From: an uncultured Clostridia bacterium
GTDB lineage: Bacteria > Bacillota > Clostridia > Oscillospirales > CAG-272
Length of the DNA stretch: 7,956 nucleotides
Reading direction: 5' to 3'
Assembly: GCA_947367285.1 (NCBI GenBank)
Contig: CANBDB010000070.1
Coordinates: forward strand, 1-7,956
In this document: positions 1 through 7,859 of the stretch, one piece after another
Position numbering within the stretch: the stretch's first letter is position 1
How the letters are laid out: every line of letters starts with the position of its first letter
Notes under the pieces: generated by a model
Told to the model about the DNA's origin: nothing
Databases searched by the model: none
What the model saw: only the letters and a program-made list of their open reading frames with translations
Translations under genes and position numbers: made by a program

Positions 1-31
1 ATATTAAAACATTAAAAAAGACTTGAGATGC

Positions 32-60
32 AAAAAAGCACGGCGATGCCGTGCTTTTTT
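32..60 (-). terminator. Intrinsic terminator of the queG-like/addB/addA operon
   Basis: A perfect 7-bp GC-rich stem, GCACGGC (38-44) pairing with GCCGTGC (48-54), has a 3-nt loop and is flanked by six A residues (32-37) and six T residues (55-60). Read on the minus strand it follows the addA stop codon by 2 bp and ends in a six-U tract, the classical Rho-independent layout. Because the hairpin is flanked by A and T tracts on both sides, it should also work for any convergent transcript arriving from the left, but no such gene is visible in the window. Confidence 0.93.
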
Positions 61-62
61 GT

Positions 63-3000
63 CTATAGTTTGATTTCTACCGCCTCGCCCAAGGGGAGTG
101 AGTAGATGAAGATCTTGTGAGGCGATCTGCCGATAAGACGCTCGACTGCCATTGCGTAATATTCTAGCTGCTTTCCGTGGCGCGCCTTCATTTTTTCAAT
201 AATGAGTGATTCATCTCTCAACTCCTCGGGTGTGAGGTAATCGGTCTTATAATCACAAAGGATCACATCACCGTTTTCGCTCTCAAAGAAGAGGTCGATA
301 ACGCCCTGAACGAGAATTTTCTCACCGTCGATATCGGTCTTAAATTCTTCATCCTGCGTGAAATGAGAGGCAGGGAGCAGGATGTTGAATCTTTGCTCGC
401 GATAGGTCTTTTTCGCATTTTTGAGAAGCTTATAAAATTCGCTTTCAAAGAATTTTTCAATTTGGCGAATATTGATAAGCTCCGCAATTTGCGGTGCGAT
501 AAATCGTTTATCAACAAGGCGATCAAGCTCTGCGCGAGCACCGTTTTTCTCCGCATTTTCAAAGTCACAGAACTGCAAAAACAAGTGTGTCGCGGTACCT
601 TTGTCAGCACCTGTCACCTTGGATTTATTCTCAAAAAATTCTTCAATTTCAAGTATTTTGGCTTCATCAAAAGACTCAAGCGTAGCCGCATCATCATTCA
701 TATCATCAAGCACAGTTGGTGTCAGCTTTGATACCGAAAGCTTTGCAGGGAGCTTGCCGAGATAAGCGCGCTGATATGTGAAATCAAGGCGCTCTTTAAT
801 TGAGTTTATTTGCTCCTCGGTGATGATTCCGCACACTTCGTTTACCTGCTCATTTGAGTTTTCACAAGAGGTGAAAACAGCAATTTCTTCTCGGTCAATA
901 GCGGTGAAATCGTAGCTTTTTCCGCTTGTCAAGGGGTAAATTGATGCAAGGATCATAGATAGCCAGCTCTTGCATTTTTTAACCCTGAAGTCATCGGCAA
1001 ATTTGGATGCGAGTTTTGCTTTTTCATCAAGCTTTTCAAGCCTTGACTTTGTGTGTGCCGTAACGTAGAGTCTCTCCCTCGCTCTAGTGAGAGCAACGTA
1101 GAGAATGCGCATTTCTTCCTCAATTTGAGAGTTGGAAATCTCGAGCGCTATCGCCTCGCGCAGGGGAGTGTTTACTCTTGCCATGCCGTCAAGGGCGGCG
1201 AGCTTTAGGGCAATTCCCGCGTTTGGATGATAGAGCAAATTGGGCTTGAGGTCTTCAAGATTAAAGGGGCTTTGAGTGTTGCAAATGAAGCAAACGGGGA
1301 ATTCAAGACCCTTTGATTTGTGCGCAGTTATCATTTGAACCGCATTAGTGTCCGCGTCCTCATGGGTGAGGGACGGCACTTTTTTGTTTTCTATGAGCTC
1401 GTTAATGTAGCTAATGAAATTATTAAGTCCCTTGAATGATCCCGATTCAAAGCGTCTTGAAAGCTCGTAAAGTCGAGTGAGGTTTTGCTTGCCCTCGCTC
1501 TCGTAAGAGGTCATTGAAAGGTCGCGGTAAACGTGATTTAGTAGCTTGTCGATAGGAAGTCCCGTAGCCAAATCTCTATATCCCGTGATTTTTTCAAGGA
1601 AAAACTTGTTTTTCACTTTTATAGATTCATTCTCTCCCGAGTATGTTGTAAGTGCTTCAAAAAGTGAAAGCTCATCCGTGGCGGATGTTCTTATTTCGAT
1701 AAGCTCGTCCATGGTGTAGGCGAAAATGGGGGAGTAGAGCGTTGCCGCGAGAGGAATATCCCTATGCGGATTATCGATTGTTGAGAGAAGCGAGAGTGCG
1801 AGAAGCACGTCGGGGGTTTCAAACAAATCGTATTTAGAGTTATCCGAGCACGGAATTCCGTAAAGCTCCAGCGCTTTGGTAATGTCGGCTGCGGGTGTTG
1901 TAGAGCGCATCAGTATTGCAATATCGCGTGGCTCAATGGGGGTGTCATCCGCCTTTTTCTCAAATTTGATTAGGCGATCGATCTCCTTTGCTATCCAAAT
2001 TGCCTCGGGATTTATTTCACTATTTTCGCTTTCGTCCTCGTCATCGGAATCATCCAAAGTGGATTTTGATTCCGTAGTAATAACGGTTACGTTGACCTTG
2101 GGTGAGGGAAGAGTTCTACCTTCTTCTACCTTTGAGAAGATCAAGTCGTCGTCGGGAGAGTATTCTATGCTCTTACCGCAGTTACCAAAGAGGTAGGCAA
2201 ATATCTTATTTGTGAAATCAATTACGTTCTCGTCGCAACGGAAGTTGTTGGACATAAATATGAGGGCATTATCCGAGTCCTGCGCGTCGGCAATTGGCGG
2301 AAAGCTCTTTTTGTACCCTGCAAAAACGTCGGGGTCGGCACCGCGGAAGCTGTAAATGCTTTGCTTGATGTCGCCAACCATAAATCGGTTATTTTCCTTG
2401 GAAATCAAGCGGAATATCAGGTCTTGCATAAAGTCAACGTCCTGGTACTCGTCAATATAAATCTCGTCAAATTGCTCCTTGTAGGAAAGAGCAATATCAC
2501 TCGGTGAGCCGTCGGGATTTGTAAGGAGCTGATATGCAAATCGTCTTATATCATCAAAATCGAATGCGCGTCGCTTGATTTTTTCGGCGAGAGCAGCATC
2601 TTGAAATTCGCTCAAAACATTGTAAAGCGAGAGTAGAATTTCGCTCGTTTGCATCATTGTTTTGGCGAGCTCTTTTTCATCAAAAGAGAAAAATCTCTCC
2701 GCGGCGGATTTTATGAATTTGACCTCTTCGTCGCGTATTGCCTTGCAAGCGAGTACGTCCTCGGTTTGATATTCTTTTTTGAGTGAGCCCAGCTTTTGCT
2801 TGTTAAAGGAAAGCACTTTTTCTCGTGCGAGAGAATAGTTGTTTTTCTGCAATATTTCAATGAGTTCAGCCAAAAATTGCTTTTCGTATGAAAAAGCCGG
2901 AAGATAAGCCTTGGCAACCTTTTCATCACTTGCCGTAACATCGCAACAGTGCGAGAGCGCGGAGTGATAACTCTTTGCGGCATTTAAAAGATATGTATTT

Positions 3001-3656
3001 ATGATTTCGCCTTGGCTGCTCATGAAAAAGTCGAGCTTGGCTTCGGCTTTAAGCTTGTTGGCGAGAATGAGTATAACACTTGTACCCTCGGTCTTTGAGC
3101 AAAGCTTGTTTTCAAGAGCAAGGAATATCTCGGATAGGGTATCGCTTTGCTTAGCAGATGTGAAATTTTCCACGAAAGCAAGGAATCCATCGTCCTCATT
3201 TGCATTTTTATCGTAATGCTCCTCAATTACCGAATCCATTACTTCTTTGCGAAGAAGCGCCATCTCACCCTCGTCCGCAAGTCTAAAATCGGAAGGAAGG
3301 GATAGACGTTGGAAGTTTGAACGAACTATATCAAGATAAAATGCGTCAATGGTACAAATGCGCGCGCTTTCAAGCAATACAAGCTGCTTTGAAAGGTACT
3401 GGCTTGTCGGATTTTTTGTAAGCTCGTCGGAAATCGCATTTGAGAGCTTTCGCTTTAGGTCTGCTGCGGACATTCGAGTAAAGGTTACTATAAGCATTTT
3501 GTCTATGCTTGCGGGGGCGCTCACATCAGTAATCTTTCTTATGATTCTTTCGGTGAGAGTTGCGGTTTTACCCGAACCTGCCGCCGCACTAATAAGGAGA
3601 GTTTTGCCACGAGCTTCTATGGCTTCTTTTTGATTGTCTGTCCAATTTTTGCTCAT
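63..3656 (-). CDS. addA: ATP-dependent helicase/nuclease subunit A (AddA)
   Basis: AddA is the motor and one of the two nucleases of the cytoplasmic AddAB complex. AddAB unwinds and resects double-strand breaks to make 3' single strands for RecA loading, the role RecBCD plays in Gammaproteobacteria. All superfamily 1A (UvrD-type) motifs are visible: a Q motif around Q9, Walker A AAGSGKT at 25-31, motif Ia near 58-65 (TFT..SAA), motif Ic around 102-108, Walker B DEYQD at 402-406, motif III GDIKQSIYSFRGADP at 428-442, motif IV around N471-R473, motif V TAHKSKGLEFPV at 777-788 and motif VI YVALTRARERL at 853-863. The C-terminal RecB-family PD-(D/E)XK nuclease shows H1024, D1121 in GVID, D1135-Y-K1137 and the QLEYY motif at 1163-1167, so it looks catalytically complete. 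An acidic linker rich in D, E and S lies near 533-549. The length, 1197 aa, is normal (B. subtilis AddA is a little over 1200). The start is fixed by a GGGAGG site 5 nt upstream and by the typical N-terminus reaching Walker A at residue 25. It is the last gene of the operon, 11 bp after addB. Confidence 0.98.
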   Translation of the reverse strand: MSKNWTDNQKEAIEARGKTLLISAAAGSGKTATLTERIIRKITDVSAPASIDKMLIVTFTRMSAADLKRKLSNAISDELTKNPTSQYLSKQLVLLESARICTIDAFYLDIVRSNFQRLSLPSDFRLADEGEMALLRKEVMDSVIEEHYDKNANEDDGFLAFVENFTSAKQSDTLSEIFLALENKLCSKTEGTSVILILANKLKAEAKLDFFMSSQGEIINTYLLNAAKSYHSALSHCCDVTASDEKVAKAYLPAFSYEKQFLAELIEILQKNNYSLAREKVLSFNKQKLGSLKKEYQTEDVLACKAIRDEEVKFIKSAAERFFSFDEKELAKTMMQTSEILLSLYNVLSEFQDAALAEKIKRRAFDFDDIRRFAYQLLTNPDGSPSDIALSYKEQFDEIYIDEYQDVDFMQDLIFRLISKENNRFMVGDIKQSIYSFRGADPDVFAGYKKSFPPIADAQDSDNALIFMSNNFRCDENVIDFTNKIFAYLFGNCGKSIEYSPDDDLIFSKVEEGRTLPSPKVNVTVITTESKSTLDDSDDEDESENSEINPEAIWIAKEIDRLIKFEKKADDTPIEPRDIAILMRSTTPAADITKALELYGIPCSDNSKYDLFETPDVLLALSLLSTIDNPHRDIPLAATLYSPIFAYTMDELIEIRTSATDELSLFEALTTYSGENESIKVKNKFFLEKITGYRDLATGLPIDKLLNHVYRDLSMTSYESEGKQNLTRLYELSRRFESGSFKGLNNFISYINELIENKKVPSLTHEDADTNAVQMITAHKSKGLEFPVCFICNTQSPFNLEDLKPNLLYHPNAGIALKLAALDGMARVNTPLREAIALEISNSQIEEEMRILYVALTRARERLYVTAHTKSRLEKLDEKAKLASKFADDFRVKKCKSWLSMILASIYPLTSGKSYDFTAIDREEIAVFTSCENSNEQVNEVCGIITEEQINSIKERLDFTYQRAYLGKLPAKLSVSKLTPTVLDDMNDDAATLESFDEAKILEIEEFFENKSKVTGADKGTATHLFLQFCDFENAEKNGARAELDRLVDKRFIAPQIAELINIRQIEKFFESEFYKLLKNAKKTYREQRFNILLPASHFTQDEEFKTDIDGEKILVQGVIDLFFESENGDVILCDYKTDYLTPEELRDESLIIEKMKARHGKQLEYYAMAVERLIGRSPHKIFIYSLPLGEAVEIKL

Positions 3657-3661
3657 TTTTA

Positions 3662-3667
3662 CCTCCC
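3662..3667 (-). promoter_or_regulatory. Ribosome binding site of addA, abutting the addB stop
   Basis: GGGAGG read on the minus strand starts directly after the TAA stop of addB (3668-3670) and lies 5 nt before the addA ATG (3654-3656). This fixes the addA start and places the site where ribosomes terminating on addB can re-initiate, which would help keep the two subunits in equal amounts. Confidence 0.85.
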
Positions 3668-6600
3668 TTACTTATTTGAACGAGTTACGGATGCTCGGCA
3701 AATGGATTTCATTTTGCAGTAACGGCAGGGTGCTTTATCCCCGTGTCGCAAGGGAATGGCATTTGCCTTTCCATCACGCATACTCTCCGCAACGCGAACT
3801 ATCGTTTCGGATAGCATTGAATAAAGCTCTTCGAAACCGTCGTTTGAGACGATTTGCTTGCCGATTACGTTTCCGTCATCGTCGGTTTTGATTTTAGAAA
3901 TGATCTTAGGATCGAGATTGTGGTTGATTGCGTTTAGTACCTCGATATCATCAATGAGTAGGCCACTGCGAGCAAACTCGTTCTGAACGAGAGCCTCAAG
4001 CTTGTCGCTCTCGCAAAACGTGTCCACGGATACCGTGGGTGTATTTGATGAAAGATACTGAATTCCTGCGGGAAGAACTTGTCCGCCCTCCTCGCAACCA
4101 AGCTCGAGCTTTTTGCCCTCGCTCTGTGCTTTGCAAAGAGAGAAGAGATATATGAGAAGCTGGGTGTTGAGTCCTTCCTTGAGATCCTCAAACGAGAATT
4201 CTTTGCTACCTGTCTTGTAGTCAACTACGCGGATATATACGTTGCCGTCTTTTTTGTACGTATCAACTCGGTCGGCAATTCCTCGGAGTGTAACCACGCT
4301 TCCGTCCTTGAGGGCAAACTCAAACGCACGAATTCCATCCTCGCCCATGCCCACTTTAAGCTCAAAGAATGAGGGATAAAAATCGCTGTACTTGAACTCG
4401 TTTATAAGATTTTTGGCAATCATGAACGAGAGCTTATTAAGGCGCATAAAGAGGTGCTTGGTTCTGTTGGAAATTGCATAGTCCTCTCCAAGAAGCTCAA
4501 AGAGATAGTTGCGTACGGTTTTCTTAAGGATTGCGTCAATCTCCTCGTCGGATAGAGTTAGCTTGAGAGTTCCGTCAGCGCTGATTTCCCTCATAAACAT
4601 TTCAAGTATGTAGTGAATAAACGTGCCTATGTCATTGAGCTGGAAGACCGCTTTTTTGCTCTCGCGAAGACCGAGTACGTACGAGCAGTAGTAGTCAAAG
4701 CCGCAAAGCACGTACTTTTCAAGTCGGGATTGAGTGAGTGAAACACGGTCACCGAGAATTTGCTTTACAAGCTCCGGAGACACCGAGCATCTTTTTTGTG
4801 AAAGAGGAATCTCAATTCCTTTTGAGAAGGAATCCGTACCCTCGGCATCGGTTATTATTTCTTTGATTATTTGTGAATTTTCGTATGATTTAATCCTAGG
4901 ATATATTTGCTTAACGGATGCAATATTCCACGCCTTGTCCATGGGTGAAAGAGCACTTTCCTTTGTGCAGGGAACGTTCGGGAACAGTTTTTTGAGACGC
5001 TCAAAAACAAGGGATTGTCTTTGAGAAGAGCCATCGGAGGAAAGTGCGCTACAGATGAGTGTCAATTTTTCGCGCGGTGCACAAAGCGCTCTATAGACGT
5101 AGAACAATTCCTCGCTCGTTTTTGTATTAGTATCGGCGGAGAGAGAAATATCAAGCTCCTCGAGCAGCTCCTTATCACTGTCGGTAAATATACCATTATT
5201 CTTTACGGATGCGGGGAACTCGCCCTCGTTAAGCCCCATAATAAAGGCATGCTTAACACCTGTAGTTCGTAGCATGGATGCAGAGCCCACAATGACTTCA
5301 TCTGCCGAGGTGGGAATTGTGCCAATATTGCTCTCGGCAAACATCAAAGAGAGCGCGGCGGAAAATTCTTCAAATGTAAATATCTTGTCGCCGAAAACGT
5401 TTGCGAGATCGTAGAGAATATTGAGGGTGAGGGAGTATAATTTCATCTCTTCGTCCGCTGCTTTTTTATTTCCTGCAGCGAGATAACGAGAGCAATTATT
5501 TCTAACCTTTTCCGTGATACGTGAATCCTTCAAAAACTGGATAGTTGCCCCGCACATTTCCTTTACGTTACTTGAGGCATCAAGTCTCGTGAAGTATAGG
5601 GTTAGAGGGGGAACTATTGACGATTTTATTTCGTTTGCGGTTTTGAGGATTTTTTCTCCGCGCCTTGTCATCTTGGCGGAATAGCCGTCGGGATTCATTG
5701 TCCATTTCTCGCCAAGGAATTTATTGCCGTTGATATTCCAAGTTGTAACGTAATCTTCAAAAACGTCCGCGTCAAAGGGATCAACGTCGCAAAAACCTGA
5801 TTTGAGATGTGCAATAACATTAGTTCCGCGCCAATTGGTTTCCTTGATTTTGAGCGCGCTGAAGATGTATTTTGCGAGCACCTTAGTCATAAGGTCGGTT
5901 TTTTCGCTCATAAAATACGGAATGCCGTATTTTTCAAGCGCAACGTCGAGTATACCGCGGTATTTTTCACTATCGCGGAGAATGATAGCCATTTCTCCGT
6001 AACGAGAGCCATTTTGAACGTGTTTGCAAATTTCACTGGCAATTAAATCCGCCTCGGAGTAGGGCGTATCGCAAAGATAAGCGGAGATAGCGCCACTATT
6101 ATTACCGGTGAATGAGGGTGCGTCAAAGCACCAAATATTCTTTTCTAAATACTGAAGCTCAGTTGAATTTGTTCTGTGGTTTTCGGTGAGATATGTTTCG
6201 TCAAACGAAATGCCCTGCAAGTGCTTCTTTAATTTGGTAGCAGTTTGTCTTAAACTTTCAAGGTGTATGGAATTATCGTTTGGAGTAGGGATTGGGAGCG
6301 AGATATAAAGCTCGTTGCAAAGCTGTGCTATTTGAGCAATGAATTCAAATTCCTGTTTTGTAAAGCCTGCAAATGAATCGATATATACATTTGCTCCTTC
6401 AAAGAAGTTGTGATTTTCCAAAATTTCTATAGCTTTTGAAATATCGTCGGAAGTATCTGTAAAATACTCATTAAGCTGTGAAGTGTAGGCGGAGTATATG
6501 AGCGAGATGTCTCTCAATTTACCGTAAAGGGAAGAATTTGCATCAAGCTTAGAGGTTGCAAGATCAAGCTTTTCGGGGGATACGCAGTATGCCTTTAGCT

Positions 6601-6976
6601 CGCTTGTTGCGGATATCATTTTCTTGGTGAGTGAAAAATCGCTCACCTCACCTGCTTTATATTCCTCAAGCATGGGAGCAAGCTCGCGAAGGGTATTCCA
6701 CATTATGAGGGATTTGAGTCCCGGAGTGGCGAAATTGTAGGAGATACCGCCAAATGTGCGGAATATGCTATTGCAAAGACGGGAGAAATTCATCACTTCA
6801 ACGTTGAGCTGTGCTGATGCAGGAAGCAACGAAACAATGGTGCGCTCAACGGACACAGTTTCTTGCTCGGGAACGATAAAGAACGCCTTTTTGCCGTATT
6901 TGACGTCACTTTCGAGATACTTGAGCATTGCGTGTGTTTTGCCCGAGCCCGAGGGGCCGTATATGTAATGTACCAT
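3668..6976 (-). CDS. addB: ATP-dependent helicase/nuclease subunit B (AddB), Fe-S type
   Basis: AddB is the partner of AddA. In the studied B. subtilis enzyme it scans for Chi and cuts the 5'-ended strand. The N-terminus has Walker A GPSGSGKT at 7-14, followed by the AddB-typical VPEQETVSVER block at 35-45, YIDSF at 198-202 and the late helicase-like GLNEGEFP at 581-588. As in other AddB proteins, the remaining SF1 motifs are weak, fitting a scaffold rather than a motor. The C-terminal RecB-family nuclease shows H788, D902 in GIADRVD, D919-Y-K921 and Q939-L940. The four cysteines of the AddB [4Fe-4S] staple are present: C758 ahead of the nuclease, and C1084, C1087 and C1093 at the end, with the family's C-x2-C-x5-C spacing. 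The residue after the first cysteine is Gly (CGF), where many homologues have CPF. At 1102 aa it is slightly shorter than B. subtilis AddB (about 1166), within normal range. The ATG lies 8 nt after AAGGAG and 2 bp after the upstream stop codon. Confidence 0.97.
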   Translation of the reverse strand: MVHYIYGPSGSGKTHAMLKYLESDVKYGKKAFFIVPEQETVSVERTIVSLLPASAQLNVEVMNFSRLCNSIFRTFGGISYNFATPGLKSLIMWNTLRELAPMLEEYKAGEVSDFSLTKKMISATSELKAYCVSPEKLDLATSKLDANSSLYGKLRDISLIYSAYTSQLNEYFTDTSDDISKAIEILENHNFFEGANVYIDSFAGFTKQEFEFIAQIAQLCNELYISLPIPTPNDNSIHLESLRQTATKLKKHLQGISFDETYLTENHRTNSTELQYLEKNIWCFDAPSFTGNNSGAISAYLCDTPYSEADLIASEICKHVQNGSRYGEMAIILRDSEKYRGILDVALEKYGIPYFMSEKTDLMTKVLAKYIFSALKIKETNWRGTNVIAHLKSGFCDVDPFDADVFEDYVTTWNINGNKFLGEKWTMNPDGYSAKMTRRGEKILKTANEIKSSIVPPLTLYFTRLDASSNVKEMCGATIQFLKDSRITEKVRNNCSRYLAAGNKKAADEEMKLYSLTLNILYDLANVFGDKIFTFEEFSAALSLMFAESNIGTIPTSADEVIVGSASMLRTTGVKHAFIMGLNEGEFPASVKNNGIFTDSDKELLEELDISLSADTNTKTSEELFYVYRALCAPREKLTLICSALSSDGSSQRQSLVFERLKKLFPNVPCTKESALSPMDKAWNIASVKQIYPRIKSYENSQIIKEIITDAEGTDSFSKGIEIPLSQKRCSVSPELVKQILGDRVSLTQSRLEKYVLCGFDYYCSYVLGLRESKKAVFQLNDIGTFIHYILEMFMREISADGTLKLTLSDEEIDAILKKTVRNYLFELLGEDYAISNRTKHLFMRLNKLSFMIAKNLINEFKYSDFYPSFFELKVGMGEDGIRAFEFALKDGSVVTLRGIADRVDTYKKDGNVYIRVVDYKTGSKEFSFEDLKEGLNTQLLIYLFSLCKAQSEGKKLELGCEEGGQVLPAGIQYLSSNTPTVSVDTFCESDKLEALVQNEFARSGLLIDDIEVLNAINHNLDPKIISKIKTDDDGNVIGKQIVSNDGFEELYSMLSETIVRVAESMRDGKANAIPLRHGDKAPCRYCKMKSICRASVTRSNK

Positions 6977-6978
6977 AG

Positions 6979-7797
6979 CTATTTCTCCTTTCCTTCAAGT
7001 GTTTTGAGGTTTCTCAATATAACATTCTTGCCTCGCCAAGAATACGCGCGCTTGGAAAATTCTTCGTCAGTCATAGAATCAACCAACTCACAAGTCAAGT
7101 TGGGAGTAAGGTTATTTTTGAAAAAATCTATATTCGTAAAAATGGTTTTATTTTGAATTGCGATCTTTGTGTATGGACAAATGCTTTGACAAATGTCGCA
7201 ACCCCATGCGACACCGCTATTTTTTATTATTTGTTGCTCATCCGGTGTAAGCTCACCCTTTTTTTGTGTGAGTGCGGAAAGACAGTTCTCAACGTTTGTA
7301 CCAACGGGGCAGGCGGATATACATTTTCCGCAATTTATACAGTTTTGTATTTCTACTACGGACGAGGGCAACTCGGCATCCGTTATGATTTCACCGAGGA
7401 AAACGAATGATGAATATTTCTCGGTAATCAAAAGATGATTTTTACCGACAACCCCAAGTCCTGCACGCGCCGCGGCATCTATCTCGTCAATTGGGGAGTG
7501 GTCGGTAAATCCTGCAAAACGGTTTTCGGGATATTTGGATCTCAGGTCGGTGATTATCTCCTCAAAAAGCATTGAAAAATACAAGTGATAATCACGGCTC
7601 ACGGCATATGCGGAAATATTTCGATTTTCTAAACTTTTTTCTGAGAAATAGGGAACTGCAAAAATGATAACTGAGCCGCTTGCTATGCCATGTCTTTCAA
7701 GAAGATACTTGCGTTTTATATTACATTCGTCAAGTCGCAAGCATGACACAAGCTCAATATTGCGCTTATTTAGTTCATTTTTGATATGATTGAGCAT
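6979..7797 (-). CDS. Short QueG-like double [4Fe-4S] cluster protein (epoxyqueuosine reductase family)
   Basis: The relationship to epoxyqueuosine reductase QueG is clear. QueG is a cytoplasmic cobalamin and 2x[4Fe-4S] enzyme catalysing the last step of queuosine synthesis in tRNA. Visible hallmarks are DYH at 69-71, the active-site region TDHSP-IDEIDAAARAGLGVVGKN at 98-120 (D99 probably matches the conserved catalytic Asp of QueG), FLGEIITD at 133-140, a ferredoxin motif with C153, C156, C159 and C163-P164, then C172 and a second motif with C200, C203 and C207-P208. A WRGKNVILRN segment at 254-263 matches the point where full QueG enters its HEAT-like tail. The protein then stops. At 272 aa it lacks that tail and about 50 N-terminal residues, including the W-L/G-M/Y-M block; typical QueG is roughly 310-390 aa. 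An in-frame TAA at 7819-7821 upstream of the ATG rules out a longer N-terminus, and AGGAGGG 5 nt before the ATG fixes the start. It is intact, not a pseudogene. It may be a true but minimal QueG or a paralogue with another substrate. It heads the operon, 2 bp before addB. Confidence 0.85.
   Translation of the reverse strand: MLNHIKNELNKRNIELVSCLRLDECNIKRKYLLERHGIASGSVIIFAVPYFSEKSLENRNISAYAVSRDYHLYFSMLFEEIITDLRSKYPENRFAGFTDHSPIDEIDAAARAGLGVVGKNHLLITEKYSSFVFLGEIITDAELPSSVVEIQNCINCGKCISACPVGTNVENCLSALTQKKGELTPDEQQIIKNSGVAWGCDICQSICPYTKIAIQNKTIFTNIDFFKNNLTPNLTCELVDSMTDEEFSKRAYSWRGKNVILRNLKTLEGKEK
6985..6990 (-). promoter_or_regulatory. Ribosome binding site of addB, inside the end of the queG-like gene
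   Basis: AAGGAG read on the minus strand is made of the last sense codons of the queG-like gene (Lys-Glu of its C-terminal EGKEK) and lies 8 nt before the addB ATG. The upstream stop TAG (6979-6981) and the ATG (6974-6976) are 2 bp apart. This geometry suggests translational coupling and supports both the short end of the upstream protein and the addB start. Confidence 0.82.
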
Positions 7798-7802
7798 AGT
7801 AT

Positions 7803-7809
7803 CCCTCCT
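7803..7809 (-). promoter_or_regulatory. Ribosome binding site of the queG-like gene
   Basis: AGGAGGG on the minus strand, 5 nt before the ATG at 7795-7797, is a near-perfect anti-SD match. With the in-frame stop at 7819-7821 it settles the start codon of a protein that is shorter at the N-terminus than its relatives. Confidence 0.88.
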
Positions 7810-7822
7810 GAAAATTTGTTAT

Positions 7823-7837
7823 ACATAATCATTATAA
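7823..7837 (-). promoter_or_regulatory. Putative PerR/Fur-family operator overlapping the -10 box
   Basis: On the minus strand the 15 bases TTATAATGATTATGT match the B. subtilis PerR box (TTATAATnATTATAA, from memory) at 12 of 14 defined positions. The inner ATAAT-G-ATTAT is a perfect 11-bp palindrome (7825-7835). It covers the -10 hexamer and reaches to about the expected transcription start, a position where a bound repressor would block RNA polymerase. The Fur box match is slightly poorer (about 11 of 14). Part of the match is the TATAAT promoter element itself in AT-rich DNA, so chance is a real alternative. Confidence 0.35.
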
Positions 7838-7859
7838 ACTAAAATTCGATTTTTCTCAA
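7831..7859 (-). promoter_or_regulatory. Sigma-A-type promoter of the operon
   Basis: On the minus strand the -35 hexamer TTGAGA (7854-7859, 5 of 6 to consensus) is followed after exactly 17 nt by a perfect -10 TATAAT (7831-7836). Transcription should begin near 7824, giving a leader of roughly 27 nt that carries little more than the ribosome binding site, so there is no room for a riboswitch or attenuator. There is no extended -10 TG. The DNA just upstream of the -35 (about 7861-7905) is made of A and T tracts and could act as an UP element. It is the only promoter I can support for the three genes. Confidence 0.82.

Noticed and set aside
363..765. Two overlapping plus-strand open frames opposite the addA nuclease region
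   Set aside because: They lie wholly antisense to the conserved AddA nuclease domain, have no recognisable motif and overlap each other in different frames; they are shadows of addA.
1876..3633. Several plus-strand and alternate-frame open frames of 68-106 codons opposite addA
   Set aside because: All are embedded antisense to, or out of frame with, strongly conserved helicase sequence, with no protein family features.
3634..6968. Plus-strand open frames opposite addB
   Set aside because: They have low-complexity or nonsense-like translations entirely within a clear AddB reading frame.
3668..6976. AddB C-terminal Fe-S nuclease as a Cas4-type CRISPR adaptation protein
   Set aside because: The nuclease fold and cysteine staple are shared with Cas4, but the full-length AddB architecture, the addA partner and the absence of repeats or other cas genes settle it as AddB.
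7153..7438. Two plus-strand open frames opposite the cysteine-rich part of the QueG-like gene, one with Cys and Tyr runs
   Set aside because: The composition is a by-product of the antisense ferredoxin motifs, and neither frame shows family features.
6979..7797. QueG-like gene as a truncated pseudogene
   Set aside because: It has a strong ribosome binding site, an in-frame upstream stop, all cluster cysteines and coupled translation into addB; the shortness looks designed rather than decayed.
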